This document shows, piece after piece, positions 26,107 through 34,738 of a stretch of DNA of 45,268 nt. The DNA is from Bacteroidales bacterium (lineage in GTDB: Bacteria; Bacteroidota; Bacteroidia; Bacteroidales; UBA932), in contig JAFZDJ010000012.1 in the NCBI GenBank assembly GCA_017561265.1, positions 1 through 45,268 of the forward strand. Direction: 5' to 3'. Below the pieces are notes generated by a model that was not told where the DNA came from, did not search any database, and was given only the letters and a program-made list of their open reading frames with translations. The position numbers were made by a program, and so were the translations under genes. Position 1 is the first letter of the stretch. Each line of letters opens with the position of its first letter.

Positions 26107-27080
26107 TATCTTTCCTCCAACACGCAATTTACAGCGACCGGATCCACATCATAGGTAATCAGTCCCTGAGGATGACCAGCGAGTTTGACCGGACATTTGC
26201 CGCTGATGGAATTGATGTAATCGTTATAATCGACTACCAGCTCGACATTTTCATGTTCACGTCCTGTAAGAGGGAAAGAATACTTTGCAAGAAGCTTCAC
26301 TGTAGAAGGAAATATCTGCAATCTTTTGTCGGCCGGGACATTTATCAGTCTGACAGGAAGAGTCCGGCTGTCCTCCACATATCTGTCAACATCAATCAGA
26401 TAGTGGACTTCATCAACAGAGAGCCTGACATTCCTTATCTTCTCCAGACGCACAACTCCCTGTACATCAGATGACAACGAAGTATGTTTTATCTGTTCGG
26501 TAAAGACCTTGTCAATACTTTCCAATCTATATGTTTCACCATATATCACCACCGAATCAGGAATAACCTCAAGCTGTCCGTCGCTCATGTGCTGCGGCAT
26601 ATATGTAACCGAGTATACAGGATGAACCGGTACTTTCTTGTAGTCCGCTTCAGGAAAACGGAAGAAGACCGTATCGGTCACGAAATAATCCAAAGTAACT
26701 CCGTCACCATAGATGAGGTGCGCATACTCCGTAAGATCACTGGATAGTATATAGAAGAGATCGTCTTCCTTATGCTTCATGACAGTCGGGTCAAAGGAAA
26801 CAGTCACAGGTTTACGATGAGCCCTGATGTCGGAAAGAATGACTTTGTAGCCTGTTGCACGGCATCGTGCCACTATGTCGCTATCATTGATGGAAACACC
26901 GGAGTGTCCTTCAATGTTGCATTGCGCTATTACGGTCGAAGTCAGGTAATCGTTGTATTTAAGAGACAGATTATGAATCAGCCATATACTAAATGCCAAC
27001 AGGAGAGCAAGCAGAAAAACTGCAAGTTCTCTCCCGCTGATATTCAAAGAAGCAAGAAGCTTATTGTACAGACTTCTCAT
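26106..27080 (-). CDS. YbbR-like (CdaR-like) membrane-anchored protein
   Basis: A 324-residue protein with one N-terminal membrane helix (ELAVFLLALLLAFSIWLI, about 18-35), then extracytoplasmic beta-rich YbbR repeats (for example VTVSFDPTVM and LPVRLINVPADKRLQIFPSTVKLLAK). In Firmicutes, YbbR/CdaR regulates the diadenylate cyclase; in Bacteroidetes it typically sits between yajC and coaE, as here, with unknown role. It is translationally coupled to coaE. Confidence 0.85.
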   Translation of the reverse strand: MRSLYNKLLASLNISGRELAVFLLALLLAFSIWLIHNLSLKYNDYLTSTVIAQCNIEGHSGVSINDSDIVARCRATGYKVILSDIRAHRKPVTVSFDPTVMKHKEDDLFYILSSDLTEYAHLIYGDGVTLDYFVTDTVFFRFPEADYKKVPVHPVYSVTYMPQHMSDGQLEVIPDSVVIYGETYRLESIDKVFTEQIKHTSLSSDVQGVVRLEKIRNVRLSVDEVHYLIDVDRYVEDSRTLPVRLINVPADKRLQIFPSTVKLLAKYSFPLTGREHENVELVVDYNDYINSISGKCPVKLAGHPQGLITYDVDPVAVNCVLEER

Positions 27081-27103
27081 TTCTGTCCCTCAAGTGATAC
27101 GGA

Positions 27104-27415
27104 TTACTGAACAGGCTCAGTGAAATCCTTTACAAGAGCCTGCTTGCTCACGCGGATCTTCACGTTGTTGTCAACCTCGATAAGAACGTTGTTCTCCTTG
27201 ATTTCACATACGGTACCGTATATACCACCGATGGTAACAACCTTGTCACCTTTCTTGAGACCGTCACGGAAAGCCTGAAGCTCCTTCTGCTGCTTTCTCT
27301 GCGGACGGATCATGAAGAACCACATTACAACGAAGATAAGGGCAAGCATGATCCACATTGACAATCCGCCACCCTGTGCTGGCTGTGCAGCCTGCAAAAC
27401 TGTAAGAATATTCAT
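27104..27415 (-). CDS. yajC: Preprotein translocase accessory subunit YajC
   Basis: Small inner-membrane partner of SecDF. One membrane helix (residues about 18-38, MWIMLALIFVVMWFFM) is followed by the signature IRPQRKQQKE and a cytosolic domain with KKGDKVVTIGGIYGTV. At 103 residues it is typical. It lies between nusB and the ybbR-like gene. Confidence 0.96.
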   Translation of the reverse strand: MNILTVLQAAQPAQGGGLSMWIMLALIFVVMWFFMIRPQRKQQKELQAFRDGLKKGDKVVTIGGIYGTVCEIKENNVLIEVDNNVKIRVSKQALVKDFTEPVQ

Positions 27416-27442
27416 TTCTTTTTAATTTTATATGTTCAACTA

Positions 27443-28402
27443 TTAAAGAAGCCCTTTTCCTTCCTTACTGATCTGACCCTCGTTTGCAAGCTGCTGAATG
27501 AGCTTGTCGAGGATACCATTTACAAACGAACGGCTCTTTGGAGTACCATAGAACTTAGATATTTCCACATATTCGTTCATTGTCACCTTTATTGGAATGG
27601 TAGGGAATGTGACAGCCTCTACAAGTCCCATCACAATAAGAACAACATCTGTAGAGAAAAGACGTTCCTTTTCCCATCCTACAACGGTATCGGCAACAAG
27701 TGCCGAATACTTCTGGTAACCGGCAAACGATGCCTGAAGAAGCTTCCTTGCAAAGAACTTGTCACTTTCGACACCTTCACCACTCATCATCTCACTCTGA
27801 TACAGCGGAAGCATGCTCCATTTCTCACCCTTGGCAATGCTCTTGAGAGTCTTGCAGCACCATGTCAATGAATATGCCAGGTCATCATTCCAATAAAGAG
27901 ATTTCTCTTCAAGAAGCATTTCAAGCTCCTTGCTGTCCACAAACTCCTCTTCAAAAATCCTGATAAAGAGCTTGCAGTCATCTGCCAGAGATCTCTTTTC
28001 TGAGGCCATGTACTCGGCAAAATATTCTTTTGAAGAAATCGAAGTCATGATATTCTTGAGAAGAAGATCATACTGAGCCCAGTCGAATTTCTTCTTCTTG
28101 AATACCTTCTGAAAATCAACATCCTCATCAAGGAGCCTTGCAAGGGCATTTTCTGCAAACTTCATATTAGGATTACGCTCCTCTTCTGTAGGATTGAACT
28201 TCAACTTTGCAGCTTCTATCCTCTCCTTGGCGATATTTGTCAACGGCGAAACGATGCCAAGCATATAGATATAAAGGTCTCTTGCAGCCTCACATGAAAG
28301 TTCAAGCTGAGCCTCGGCCTGAGAAAGCGACATATTATCCGCAAGAACACTGCCGTAGAGCACTTTAAAGGCCTTTATTCTTAGAATTCTTCTGTTAAGC
28401 AT
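27443..28402 (-). CDS. nusB: Transcription antitermination factor NusB, long Bacteroidetes form
   Basis: RNA-binding helical protein of the rRNA antitermination complex. It starts MLNRRILRIKAFKVLYG, like the R-x-x-A/R-x-x-L-Y start of NusB. The C-terminal NusB domain includes VGWEKERLFSTDVVLIVMGLVEAVTFPTIPIKVTMNEYVEISKFYGTPKSRSFVNGILD. At 319 residues it is about twice the E. coli length because of a helical central insert, which is usual in this phylum. It is the first gene of a seven-gene minus-strand run. Confidence 0.94.
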   Translation of the reverse strand: MLNRRILRIKAFKVLYGSVLADNMSLSQAEAQLELSCEAARDLYIYMLGIVSPLTNIAKERIEAAKLKFNPTEEERNPNMKFAENALARLLDEDVDFQKVFKKKKFDWAQYDLLLKNIMTSISSKEYFAEYMASEKRSLADDCKLFIRIFEEEFVDSKELEMLLEEKSLYWNDDLAYSLTWCCKTLKSIAKGEKWSMLPLYQSEMMSGEGVESDKFFARKLLQASFAGYQKYSALVADTVVGWEKERLFSTDVVLIVMGLVEAVTFPTIPIKVTMNEYVEISKFYGTPKSRSFVNGILDKLIQQLANEGQISKEGKGLL

Positions 28403-28422
28403 ATTTTTGTCAATATTTTATG

Positions 28423-28430
28423 CAAATATA
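28423..28430 (-). promoter_or_regulatory. -7 promoter box of nusB
   Basis: TATATTTG on the minus strand, 21 bases upstream of the nusB ATG. It is divergent from the PUR-protein promoter box at 28453. Confidence 0.55.
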
Positions 28431-28452
28431 CATTCATTTTCAGAAAAATCCT

Positions 28453-28460
28453 TAACTTTG
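28453..28460 (+). promoter_or_regulatory. -7 promoter box of the PUR-domain gene
   Basis: TAACTTTG, 28 bases before the ATG at 28488. A TTTG -33 is not apparent. Confidence 0.55.
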
Positions 28461-28487
28461 TAAAGATTTACTTTAAAAAGATAAGCT

Positions 28488-28820
28488 ATGTATAGTGAGG
28501 ATTATGATGGAGCAAATGCTCAGGAGCGTTCAGGCGAGGACATCTTTTCAAAGCCTGTAAGAGCTGGAAAGCGTACATACTTCTTTGACGTCAAGGCCAC
28601 TAAGGGCAACGATTACTACCTGACGATCACAGAAAGCAAGCGCAAGGTAGACAATAACGGACATTTTGCCTATGACAAGCACAAGATTTTCCTCTACAAG
28701 GAGGACTTTGAAAAATTCGCTGAAGGCCTTGAGGAAGTGATCGGATACATCAAGACCAAATGTCTGAAGGATGGTGGCAACGGAGAGCAGTTCACCGACG
28801 TAAATTTCGAAGAGCTATAG
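28488..28820 (+). CDS. PUR-domain (DUF3276) nucleic-acid-binding protein
   Basis: A 110-residue cytoplasmic protein of the bacterial PUR-alpha-like family (DUF3276), which binds single-stranded DNA/RNA through a beta-sheet plus helix fold. Visible are the beta segments IFSKPVRAGKRTYFFDVKATKGNDYYLTITESKRK and HKIFLYKEDFEKFAEGLEEVI. Its cellular role is unknown. It has its own promoter and terminator. Confidence 0.88.
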   Translation: MYSEDYDGANAQERSGEDIFSKPVRAGKRTYFFDVKATKGNDYYLTITESKRKVDNNGHFAYDKHKIFLYKEDFEKFAEGLEEVIGYIKTKCLKDGGNGEQFTDVNFEEL

Positions 28821-28841
28821 AAATCTTTATAACAAGGAGTG

Positions 28842-28873
28842 AGGACGGCTGGAATAATTCAGCTGTCCTTTTT
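28842..28873 (+). terminator. Terminator or attenuator between the PUR gene and nadE
   Basis: AGGACGGCTG (28842-28851) pairs with CAGCTGTCCT (28860-28869, one wobble), followed by TTTTT. Only 15 bases separate the U-tract from the nadE ATG, and no promoter fits between. nadE must therefore depend on read-through or on a promoter further upstream. Confidence 0.75.
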
Positions 28874-28888
28874 AAAATCTGACTGGAA

Positions 28889-30901
28889 ATGAAGAATTAC
28901 GGATTCATACGTACGGCTGCGGCTGTACCTGTAGTAAGAATTGCAGATGTTTCATACAATGCGGCTGAAATATGCCGTCTGGCAGGCGAAGCTTTTGACA
29001 AGGAGGTTTCTCTTGTAGTGTTTCCGGAGCTGTCCATGACAGGATATTCATGCGAAGACATATTCTTCCAGAATCTGCTCGTAAAGGGAGCTGAAGACGG
29101 AGTCAGGAAGGTGATTGAGTTCAGTCGCGGAAAAAACATGACCATTGTCGTCGGAGCTCCGGTCCCATACCGCAGCCGTCTCTACAGCTGCGCCGTCGTG
29201 ATCAGAAACGGAAATATCAAGGGTATGGTGCCAAAGACATACGTATCGGCAGAAGAAAGTCGCTGGTTTGCCTCCGGAGCTGACTTCCTTTCAGCTGAAG
29301 TCCGAAATGACGGAGCTCTGCTCAGCAACGGAAAGGATACAGTACGAGAGGGATACTGCGGAGAGATACGTTATGCAGGACAGAGAACCAATATATCTCC
29401 GAACATGCTTTTCGGCATCGGCCATGCTACATTCGCTGTAGAACTTGGCAATGATCTTTGGTCACCGGTACCTCAATCTTCCTTCCATGTACTTCAGGGT
29501 GCACAGATCGTAGTGAACCTTTCCGCAGACAGGGAGATTCTGATGAGGGAGCAGTACAGGAATGACCTTCTTAAGGGGCAATCATCCAAGGCTTTGTGCG
29601 GATACATATATGCTTCTGGAGGATTCGGAGAATCGACTCAGGACAATGTCTACGCTGGAGCGGCATCAATCTGGGAGAACGGATACAGACTTGCTGAAAA
29701 CGAGAGATACCAGACCGTTTCATCAATGATAGTCGCAGACATCGACGTCGAGAAACTTGACGGTCTCAGAAGAAAGTCTTCGATATTCGCAAACGTATCA
29801 CCTATTGGCACATATGCGTCGACATATTATAGATCATACGACAGAAGAAGTCTCGGAGACCCATGCGAAACTGACTTTGATAAAGCACTCTACAGATATG
29901 TGGAGCCACATCCTTTCGTGCCGTCAGACGACATTGAATACAGATGCAGGGAAATTCTTGAGATACAGATTGCCGGTCTCATCAAGAGACTCAGTCATAT
30001 AAACTGTCAGACTGCAGTGATAGGTATCTCGGGTGGTCTGGACAGCACATTGGCCCTCCTCGTTGCGGTGATGGCATTCGACAGGCTCGGATGGTCTCGC
30101 GACAGGATCGTGGCAGTGACAATGCCGGGATTCGGAACAACAGTACGCACGAAAAGCAATGCCACAGACCTGATGGAGGCTCTCGGTACTACTCTGAGGG
30201 AAATCTCGATTGTACCTGCCTGCGACCAGCATTTCAAGGACATTGCACATGATCCTTCAAAGCACGATGCGACATACGAAAATTCTCAGGCTCGCGAGAG
30301 GACCCAGATTCTGATGGACATAGCCAACCAGACGAACGGACTCGTAGTCGGTACAGGAGATCTTTCCGAAATGGCTCTCGGATGGGCCACATACAACGGC
30401 GACCATATGTCTATGTACGGAGTCAATGCCGGAGTACCGAAAACGTTGGTACGCAGCCTTGTGAAATGGGCGGCAGAGAACAGGTTCGAAGGATCGTCCG
30501 ACAATGAAGGCCGATCTATCAAGGATATCCTCCTCGATATCGTGGACACTCCTATCAGCCCCGAGCTTCTTCCTGCAAACGAAAAAGGCGAGATCCAGCA
30601 GGTTACTGAAGACCTCGTTGGTCCATACGAACTTCACGACTTCTTCATTTACAATTTCATGAGATTCGGTTACAGTCCTGAGAAGATATATTTCCTCGCC
30701 AAGAAGGCATTCGGAGGCTCATACGACGAGGAGACTATACTCAAATGGCTCAAGACATTCGTACGTCGCTTCTTCAGCCAGCAGTTCAAGCGTTCATGTA
30801 TGCCGGACGGCCCTAAGGTCGGTTCGGTAGGTCTCTCCCCTCGCGGAGATTGGGACATGCCGTCAGACGCATGGAGCACATTATTCAGAGACAGCATATA
30901 A
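28889..30901 (+). CDS. nadE: NAD+ synthetase, glutamine-dependent type with a degenerate amidase site
   Basis: Last step of NAD synthesis: amidation of deamido-NAD+ with ATP. The N-terminal nitrilase-like domain (about 1-300) has the expected Glu47 (FPELSMTGY) and Lys116 (VPKTYV). The nucleophile position, normally the Cys of an EICEDLW motif, reads ELGNDLW with Gly187. The loop after Lys116 is also short, and a SCGFGEST-like motif reads SGGFGEST. The synthetase domain (about 345-640) is intact, with the ATP-binding ISGGLDST and GTGDLSEMALGW. At 670 residues nothing is truncated. Gln hydrolysis is therefore probably lost while ammonia-dependent synthesis should remain. Confidence 0.93.
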   Translation: MKNYGFIRTAAAVPVVRIADVSYNAAEICRLAGEAFDKEVSLVVFPELSMTGYSCEDIFFQNLLVKGAEDGVRKVIEFSRGKNMTIVVGAPVPYRSRLYSCAVVIRNGNIKGMVPKTYVSAEESRWFASGADFLSAEVRNDGALLSNGKDTVREGYCGEIRYAGQRTNISPNMLFGIGHATFAVELGNDLWSPVPQSSFHVLQGAQIVVNLSADREILMREQYRNDLLKGQSSKALCGYIYASGGFGESTQDNVYAGAASIWENGYRLAENERYQTVSSMIVADIDVEKLDGLRRKSSIFANVSPIGTYASTYYRSYDRRSLGDPCETDFDKALYRYVEPHPFVPSDDIEYRCREILEIQIAGLIKRLSHINCQTAVIGISGGLDSTLALLVAVMAFDRLGWSRDRIVAVTMPGFGTTVRTKSNATDLMEALGTTLREISIVPACDQHFKDIAHDPSKHDATYENSQARERTQILMDIANQTNGLVVGTGDLSEMALGWATYNGDHMSMYGVNAGVPKTLVRSLVKWAAENRFEGSSDNEGRSIKDILLDIVDTPISPELLPANEKGEIQQVTEDLVGPYELHDFFIYNFMRFGYSPEKIYFLAKKAFGGSYDEETILKWLKTFVRRFFSQQFKRSCMPDGPKVGSVGLSPRGDWDMPSDAWSTLFRDSI

Positions 30902-30919
30902 ATCTAAACAAACTATAAA

Positions 30920-32272
30920 ATGAAAAGGATAGTACTCGCAGCCATAGCTGCAATCATCTGCATCAGCGGCTTTGCCCAGAACAATGAAAACCAGGCGCAG
31001 CTTGACCTCCCTGAGGTGTATCGCGACAAGAACGTAGTTTTCTGGAAGCTCGACGACCATACATGGATCGGCTCAGGAAACAGGGTATCATCAGAGACAT
31101 TGTATCTTATCGAAGGAGATGAGAAGGCAGCCCTGATCGACGCCGGCACCAATATCCCTAAGCTTGACAGGATTGTCAAGCGAATTACAAAGAAGCCTGT
31201 AAGTCTTCTCCTCACTCATGGCCATGGAGACCATGTCGGAGCGGCAGGCTGTTTTGACGAGCTTTGGATGAACACCGAAGACAAAGGCATGCTCCGCAAT
31301 TACAAAGGCACAATCCACCACATCGAAAATGGTCAGAGATTCGACCTTGGCGGAAGAGTTCTCGAGGCATTCTACACACCTGGACATACCTCAGGATCAG
31401 TCACTTTCCTTGAAGTCGGAACCGATAAAGGTTATAGCGGAGACGCATACGGCAGCACAAACCTGCTGGTAAACACAGAACTTGCTACTCTTCTCAACAC
31501 TTGCGAGGAATCCCTCAGATACTACAAGGAGAACGGATATAAGAATTTCTACCCAGGACATTACTGGGGCAACAACCTTGAGACTCTGGAAAGAATCGAG
31601 GAGATCAGGCAGATTACCAAGGATGTGCTTGCCGGCAAGGTCGACGGAGAGTCCAACGGTAATGAAGGATTTGGCTTTGGTCTTAACAGAATAGTAAGAA
31701 AAGGCGAATTCAGATTCAACTACAGCGACAGGAACATCGCCCAGCAGCGTTTCAATTACCAGTACAAATCTGTTTCAGCTGAAGATTTCGATGAAAACAT
31801 ATTCAATCTTGTAAGCAAGGACTGGACAGTCATCACTGCCGGTGAGCAGCCTAACTCAATGGTGGCAAGCTGGGGCGGAGTCGGAATCATGTTCAACAAA
31901 CCAGTTACCTGGTGCTTCCTCCGTGCAAACCGTTACACCCTTGAAAAGATCAAGGAGACAGGCATTTACACTATGTGTTACTTCCCGGAGCAGCATAAGG
32001 GAGACATCATGGCATTCGGCACAAAGTCAGGCCGCAACACCGACAAGATGGCTCAGACAAAGCTCACTCCTGTGCTGACTCCTGGCGGAGCTCCTGCATA
32101 TAAAGAAGCCAAGATCATCATCGAGTGCAAGCTTATAGCCGCACCTACCGTTTCAAAGGATGAATTCTATACTGAGGAAGGAAAGGAATTTCTTCAGGGA
32201 GGATACGACGAAGCTAAGGATTGGCATAAGCTCGTATATGGCGAAATCACCAACATCTACATAAAGGAATAA
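30920..32272 (+). CDS. Exported metallo-beta-lactamase / flavin-reductase-like fusion protein
   Basis: A signal peptide (about 1-20, ending SGFAQ) is followed by a metallo-beta-lactamase domain (about 25-240) with THGHGDH, GHTSGSVTF, SGDAYGS and YPGHYWG; the zinc ligands are complete. From about 265 to 450 there is a flavin-reductase-like FMN-binding split barrel: KDWTVITAGEQPNSMVASWGG, FNKPVTWCFLRANRYT, TGIYTMCYFPE. The pairing recalls flavodiiron proteins (MBL plus FMN module), but this FMN module is a split barrel rather than flavodoxin. The substrate is unknown. It lies 18 bases after nadE and 18 before the M28 peptidase. Confidence 0.85.
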   Translation: MKRIVLAAIAAIICISGFAQNNENQAQLDLPEVYRDKNVVFWKLDDHTWIGSGNRVSSETLYLIEGDEKAALIDAGTNIPKLDRIVKRITKKPVSLLLTHGHGDHVGAAGCFDELWMNTEDKGMLRNYKGTIHHIENGQRFDLGGRVLEAFYTPGHTSGSVTFLEVGTDKGYSGDAYGSTNLLVNTELATLLNTCEESLRYYKENGYKNFYPGHYWGNNLETLERIEEIRQITKDVLAGKVDGESNGNEGFGFGLNRIVRKGEFRFNYSDRNIAQQRFNYQYKSVSAEDFDENIFNLVSKDWTVITAGEQPNSMVASWGGVGIMFNKPVTWCFLRANRYTLEKIKETGIYTMCYFPEQHKGDIMAFGTKSGRNTDKMAQTKLTPVLTPGGAPAYKEAKIIIECKLIAAPTVSKDEFYTEEGKEFLQGGYDEAKDWHKLVYGEITNIYIKE

Positions 32273-32290
32273 CCTTTAAAACAACAACTT

Positions 32291-33883
32291 ATGAAACGGA
32301 CTTTTTCTTGCATCATCCTGTCGGCAGGACTGATGTCGGCAGGACTTGCAGATGTTGCTGCCCAAAACGATCCGGTGGTTGACAAAATCATCGAAATCGG
32401 AACCACGGACAACAGGACAATGGAATATCTGGACGTATTGTCAAACAAGATCGGCGGACGTCTCATCGGTTCCAATGCATACGACAATGCCGTTGAATGG
32501 TCAGCGGGCATGTTCGAAAAATGGGGTCTTGAAGTATGGATACAGGAGGCCGGTGAAGTGCCGGTTGGCTTTAACCGTGGCCCATGGTCAGGCAGAATGT
32601 TGGGAGGTGATGGAATGACTCTTCATTTCGCAACTCCTTCATACACAGTAGGTACCAAGGGTGTCGAGAGAGGCCATGTCCTCAAGGAGCCTCTTACTCA
32701 GGCGGAATTTGACCGTATCAAGGAAAAACTGAACGGAGCTTGGGTTCTTATCGGAGGCAAGAATGACGGTTACCCTATAGACTGGACCGAACGCGGTGAC
32801 AGCATAAGGAATGCAGCAATAGCTCGCAATGCTGAAATCGAGAAGCAGAATCGTGAGGCTATGGCATACAACAGGAGTCTCAGAGAAATGTCTGAAAAGG
32901 ACAGAAAGAAGAAAGGTCTTGCAGAAAAGGAGATTCTTCCGTACAAATACGAACCGGCTATGTTCTACAGGCAGATGGTAGAAGCTGGTATCCTCGGTAT
33001 AATCCAATCATCAGAGATTCCGATCAGAGCCCTTTACGACAGGAAGAATCTTGATAAGATGACATTTGATAATCTTCCTCCCGTACCTGACATCAAGCTG
33101 CATGAAGATCAGTATGCAACTATTGAGAAGATGGTGGAAAGAAGAGAATATTTTCAGCTGGAATTTGATATCAGAAACCATTTCAGAATGGGTCCGGTGA
33201 AGTATCACAATGTCATCGGAGTAATCAGAGGAAGCGAATATCCTGATGAATATGTACTTGCAGGAGGCCATCTTGATGCATATGACGTAGCGACAGGAGG
33301 AGTAGACTGTGGCAGCGGTGTCACCCCGGTCATGGAAGCTGCAAGATTGATAGCAGAAGCCGGCGGAAAGCCGAAAAGAAGTATTCTGTTCTGTCTATGG
33401 GCGGGTGAAGAATTCGGACTTCTCGGAAGCAGGTACTTTGTAGAAAGCGGAACTGTCGACCTGGAAAAGATTTCCAACTACTTCAACAGGGACTACACTC
33501 CGTTTGTTCCTATGGGAATTACAGTTCCGGATGCGATGTACGATGACTTCGTGAAGGTAAGTGCAGCCCTGCAGAATGTAAACCCTGACTTTCCGTTCAC
33601 TGTTGAGAAGCGTCAAGGAAAGCCTAGGCCAAGACCGACGAGCGCAGGAGGTTCAGACCATGCATATTTTGCCATGAACGGCGTACCTACTTTGGGATTC
33701 AACTGTAGGGATCCGAAGGGTTATGACTTCGATTACAATGAAATATGGCATACTGAGAGGGACACATATAACAAGAGCATCCCGGAATATCAGGATCATA
33801 CAGCAATCTGCACGGCTGTCGTCCTCTATGGACTGGCAAATCTCGACCATGTCCTTGACCGCACAGGGCTGTACGCTGAATAA
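32291..33883 (+). CDS. Secreted M28-family zinc metallopeptidase
   Basis: A signal peptide (about 1-24, ending DVAAQ) is followed by an N-terminal region with a PA-like insert (about 90-290, including the charged helix EKQNREAMAYNRSLREMSEKD). The M28 catalytic domain from about 295 has GGHLDAYDVATGGVDCGSG (zinc His and bridging Asp), WAGEEFGLLGS (catalytic Glu and zinc Glu), a later Asp in YFNRDYTP and the zinc His in GGSDHAYF. This predicts an aminopeptidase or carboxypeptidase-Q-like enzyme in the periplasm. At 530 residues it is complete. It ends only 5 bases from the convergent purine phosphorylase gene. Confidence 0.92.
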   Translation: MKRTFSCIILSAGLMSAGLADVAAQNDPVVDKIIEIGTTDNRTMEYLDVLSNKIGGRLIGSNAYDNAVEWSAGMFEKWGLEVWIQEAGEVPVGFNRGPWSGRMLGGDGMTLHFATPSYTVGTKGVERGHVLKEPLTQAEFDRIKEKLNGAWVLIGGKNDGYPIDWTERGDSIRNAAIARNAEIEKQNREAMAYNRSLREMSEKDRKKKGLAEKEILPYKYEPAMFYRQMVEAGILGIIQSSEIPIRALYDRKNLDKMTFDNLPPVPDIKLHEDQYATIEKMVERREYFQLEFDIRNHFRMGPVKYHNVIGVIRGSEYPDEYVLAGGHLDAYDVATGGVDCGSGVTPVMEAARLIAEAGGKPKRSILFCLWAGEEFGLLGSRYFVESGTVDLEKISNYFNRDYTPFVPMGITVPDAMYDDFVKVSAALQNVNPDFPFTVEKRQGKPRPRPTSAGGSDHAYFAMNGVPTLGFNCRDPKGYDFDYNEIWHTERDTYNKSIPEYQDHTAICTAVVLYGLANLDHVLDRTGLYAE

Positions 33884-33888
33884 CAGTT

Positions 33889-34716
33889 TTAGAGGGACTC
33901 GATGATCTTTGTAAAGAGGGCGGTCATCTTGTCTGCAGCAGCATTTGCTGCTACGACAACATCGTCTCCGTCGTTCACATAGTCCTCAGCATAATCATCA
34001 TGGGCTTCATTTGTGATTACTGAAATACCGAATACAGGAATCGACGAATGACGCGCTACGATGACCTCCGGAATAGTCGACATACCGACTGCATCTGCAC
34101 CGATGAGCCTGTAGTATTTGTATTCTGCAGGTGTTTCATATGTAGGACCTGTGCTTGCAAAATAGACACCACTTTTGAGTTCGAATCCAAGACCGGCTGC
34201 AAGTTCGAAAGCTCTCATTCTCAACCCCTTGTCATACGGACGGGTCATATCAGGGAATCGCGGACCGAACTCATCCATGTTAGGGCCGATGAGCGGATTC
34301 GGGAGGTGACTGATATGGTCTGTGATGACCATGAGGTCGCCGACATGGAATCCCATGTTTACTCCACCTGCTGCATTAGAAACAAAGAGATACTGGATTC
34401 CGAGAACTTTCATTACTCTTATAGGAAGAGTCACAAGTTCCATAGGATATCCTTCATAATAGTGAAAACGTCCCTGCATCGCAACAACGAATTTACCGCC
34501 AAGTTCTCCTGCTATGAAATTACCCTTATGGCCTACAGCTGTTGATACAGGGAAACCTGGTATTTCTTTATATGGGATAACTATCGGATTTTCAATCTGA
34601 TCGGCAAGCTTGCCGAGACCACTGCCAAGAACGATACCGGCAAAAGGTGTTCTTCCATCAAGTTTGCCCGCGATATATTCAGCGGCTTTCATTATCTTTT
34701 CTACTCTTGGATCCAT
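33889..34716 (-). CDS. punA: Purine nucleoside phosphorylase (trimeric PNP-I/MTAP family)
   Basis: Phosphorolysis of purine nucleosides to base plus ribose-1-phosphate. Family segments are [54 protein letters not shown] and the base-binding region [15 protein letters not shown]. At 275 residues it is typical. It lies 22 bases downstream of an MTA/SAH deaminase gene, so it may also cleave methylthioinosine. No terminator separates it from the convergent M28 gene. Confidence 0.93.
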   Translation of the reverse strand: MDPRVEKIMKAAEYIAGKLDGRTPFAGIVLGSGLGKLADQIENPIVIPYKEIPGFPVSTAVGHKGNFIAGELGGKFVVAMQGRFHYYEGYPMELVTLPIRVMKVLGIQYLFVSNAAGGVNMGFHVGDLMVITDHISHLPNPLIGPNMDEFGPRFPDMTRPYDKGLRMRAFELAAGLGFELKSGVYFASTGPTYETPAEYKYYRLIGADAVGMSTIPEVIVARHSSIPVFGISVITNEAHDDYAEDYVNDGDDVVVAANAAADKMTALFTKIIESL

Positions 34717-34738
34717 AGTATATATGTATGTGTTTAGA

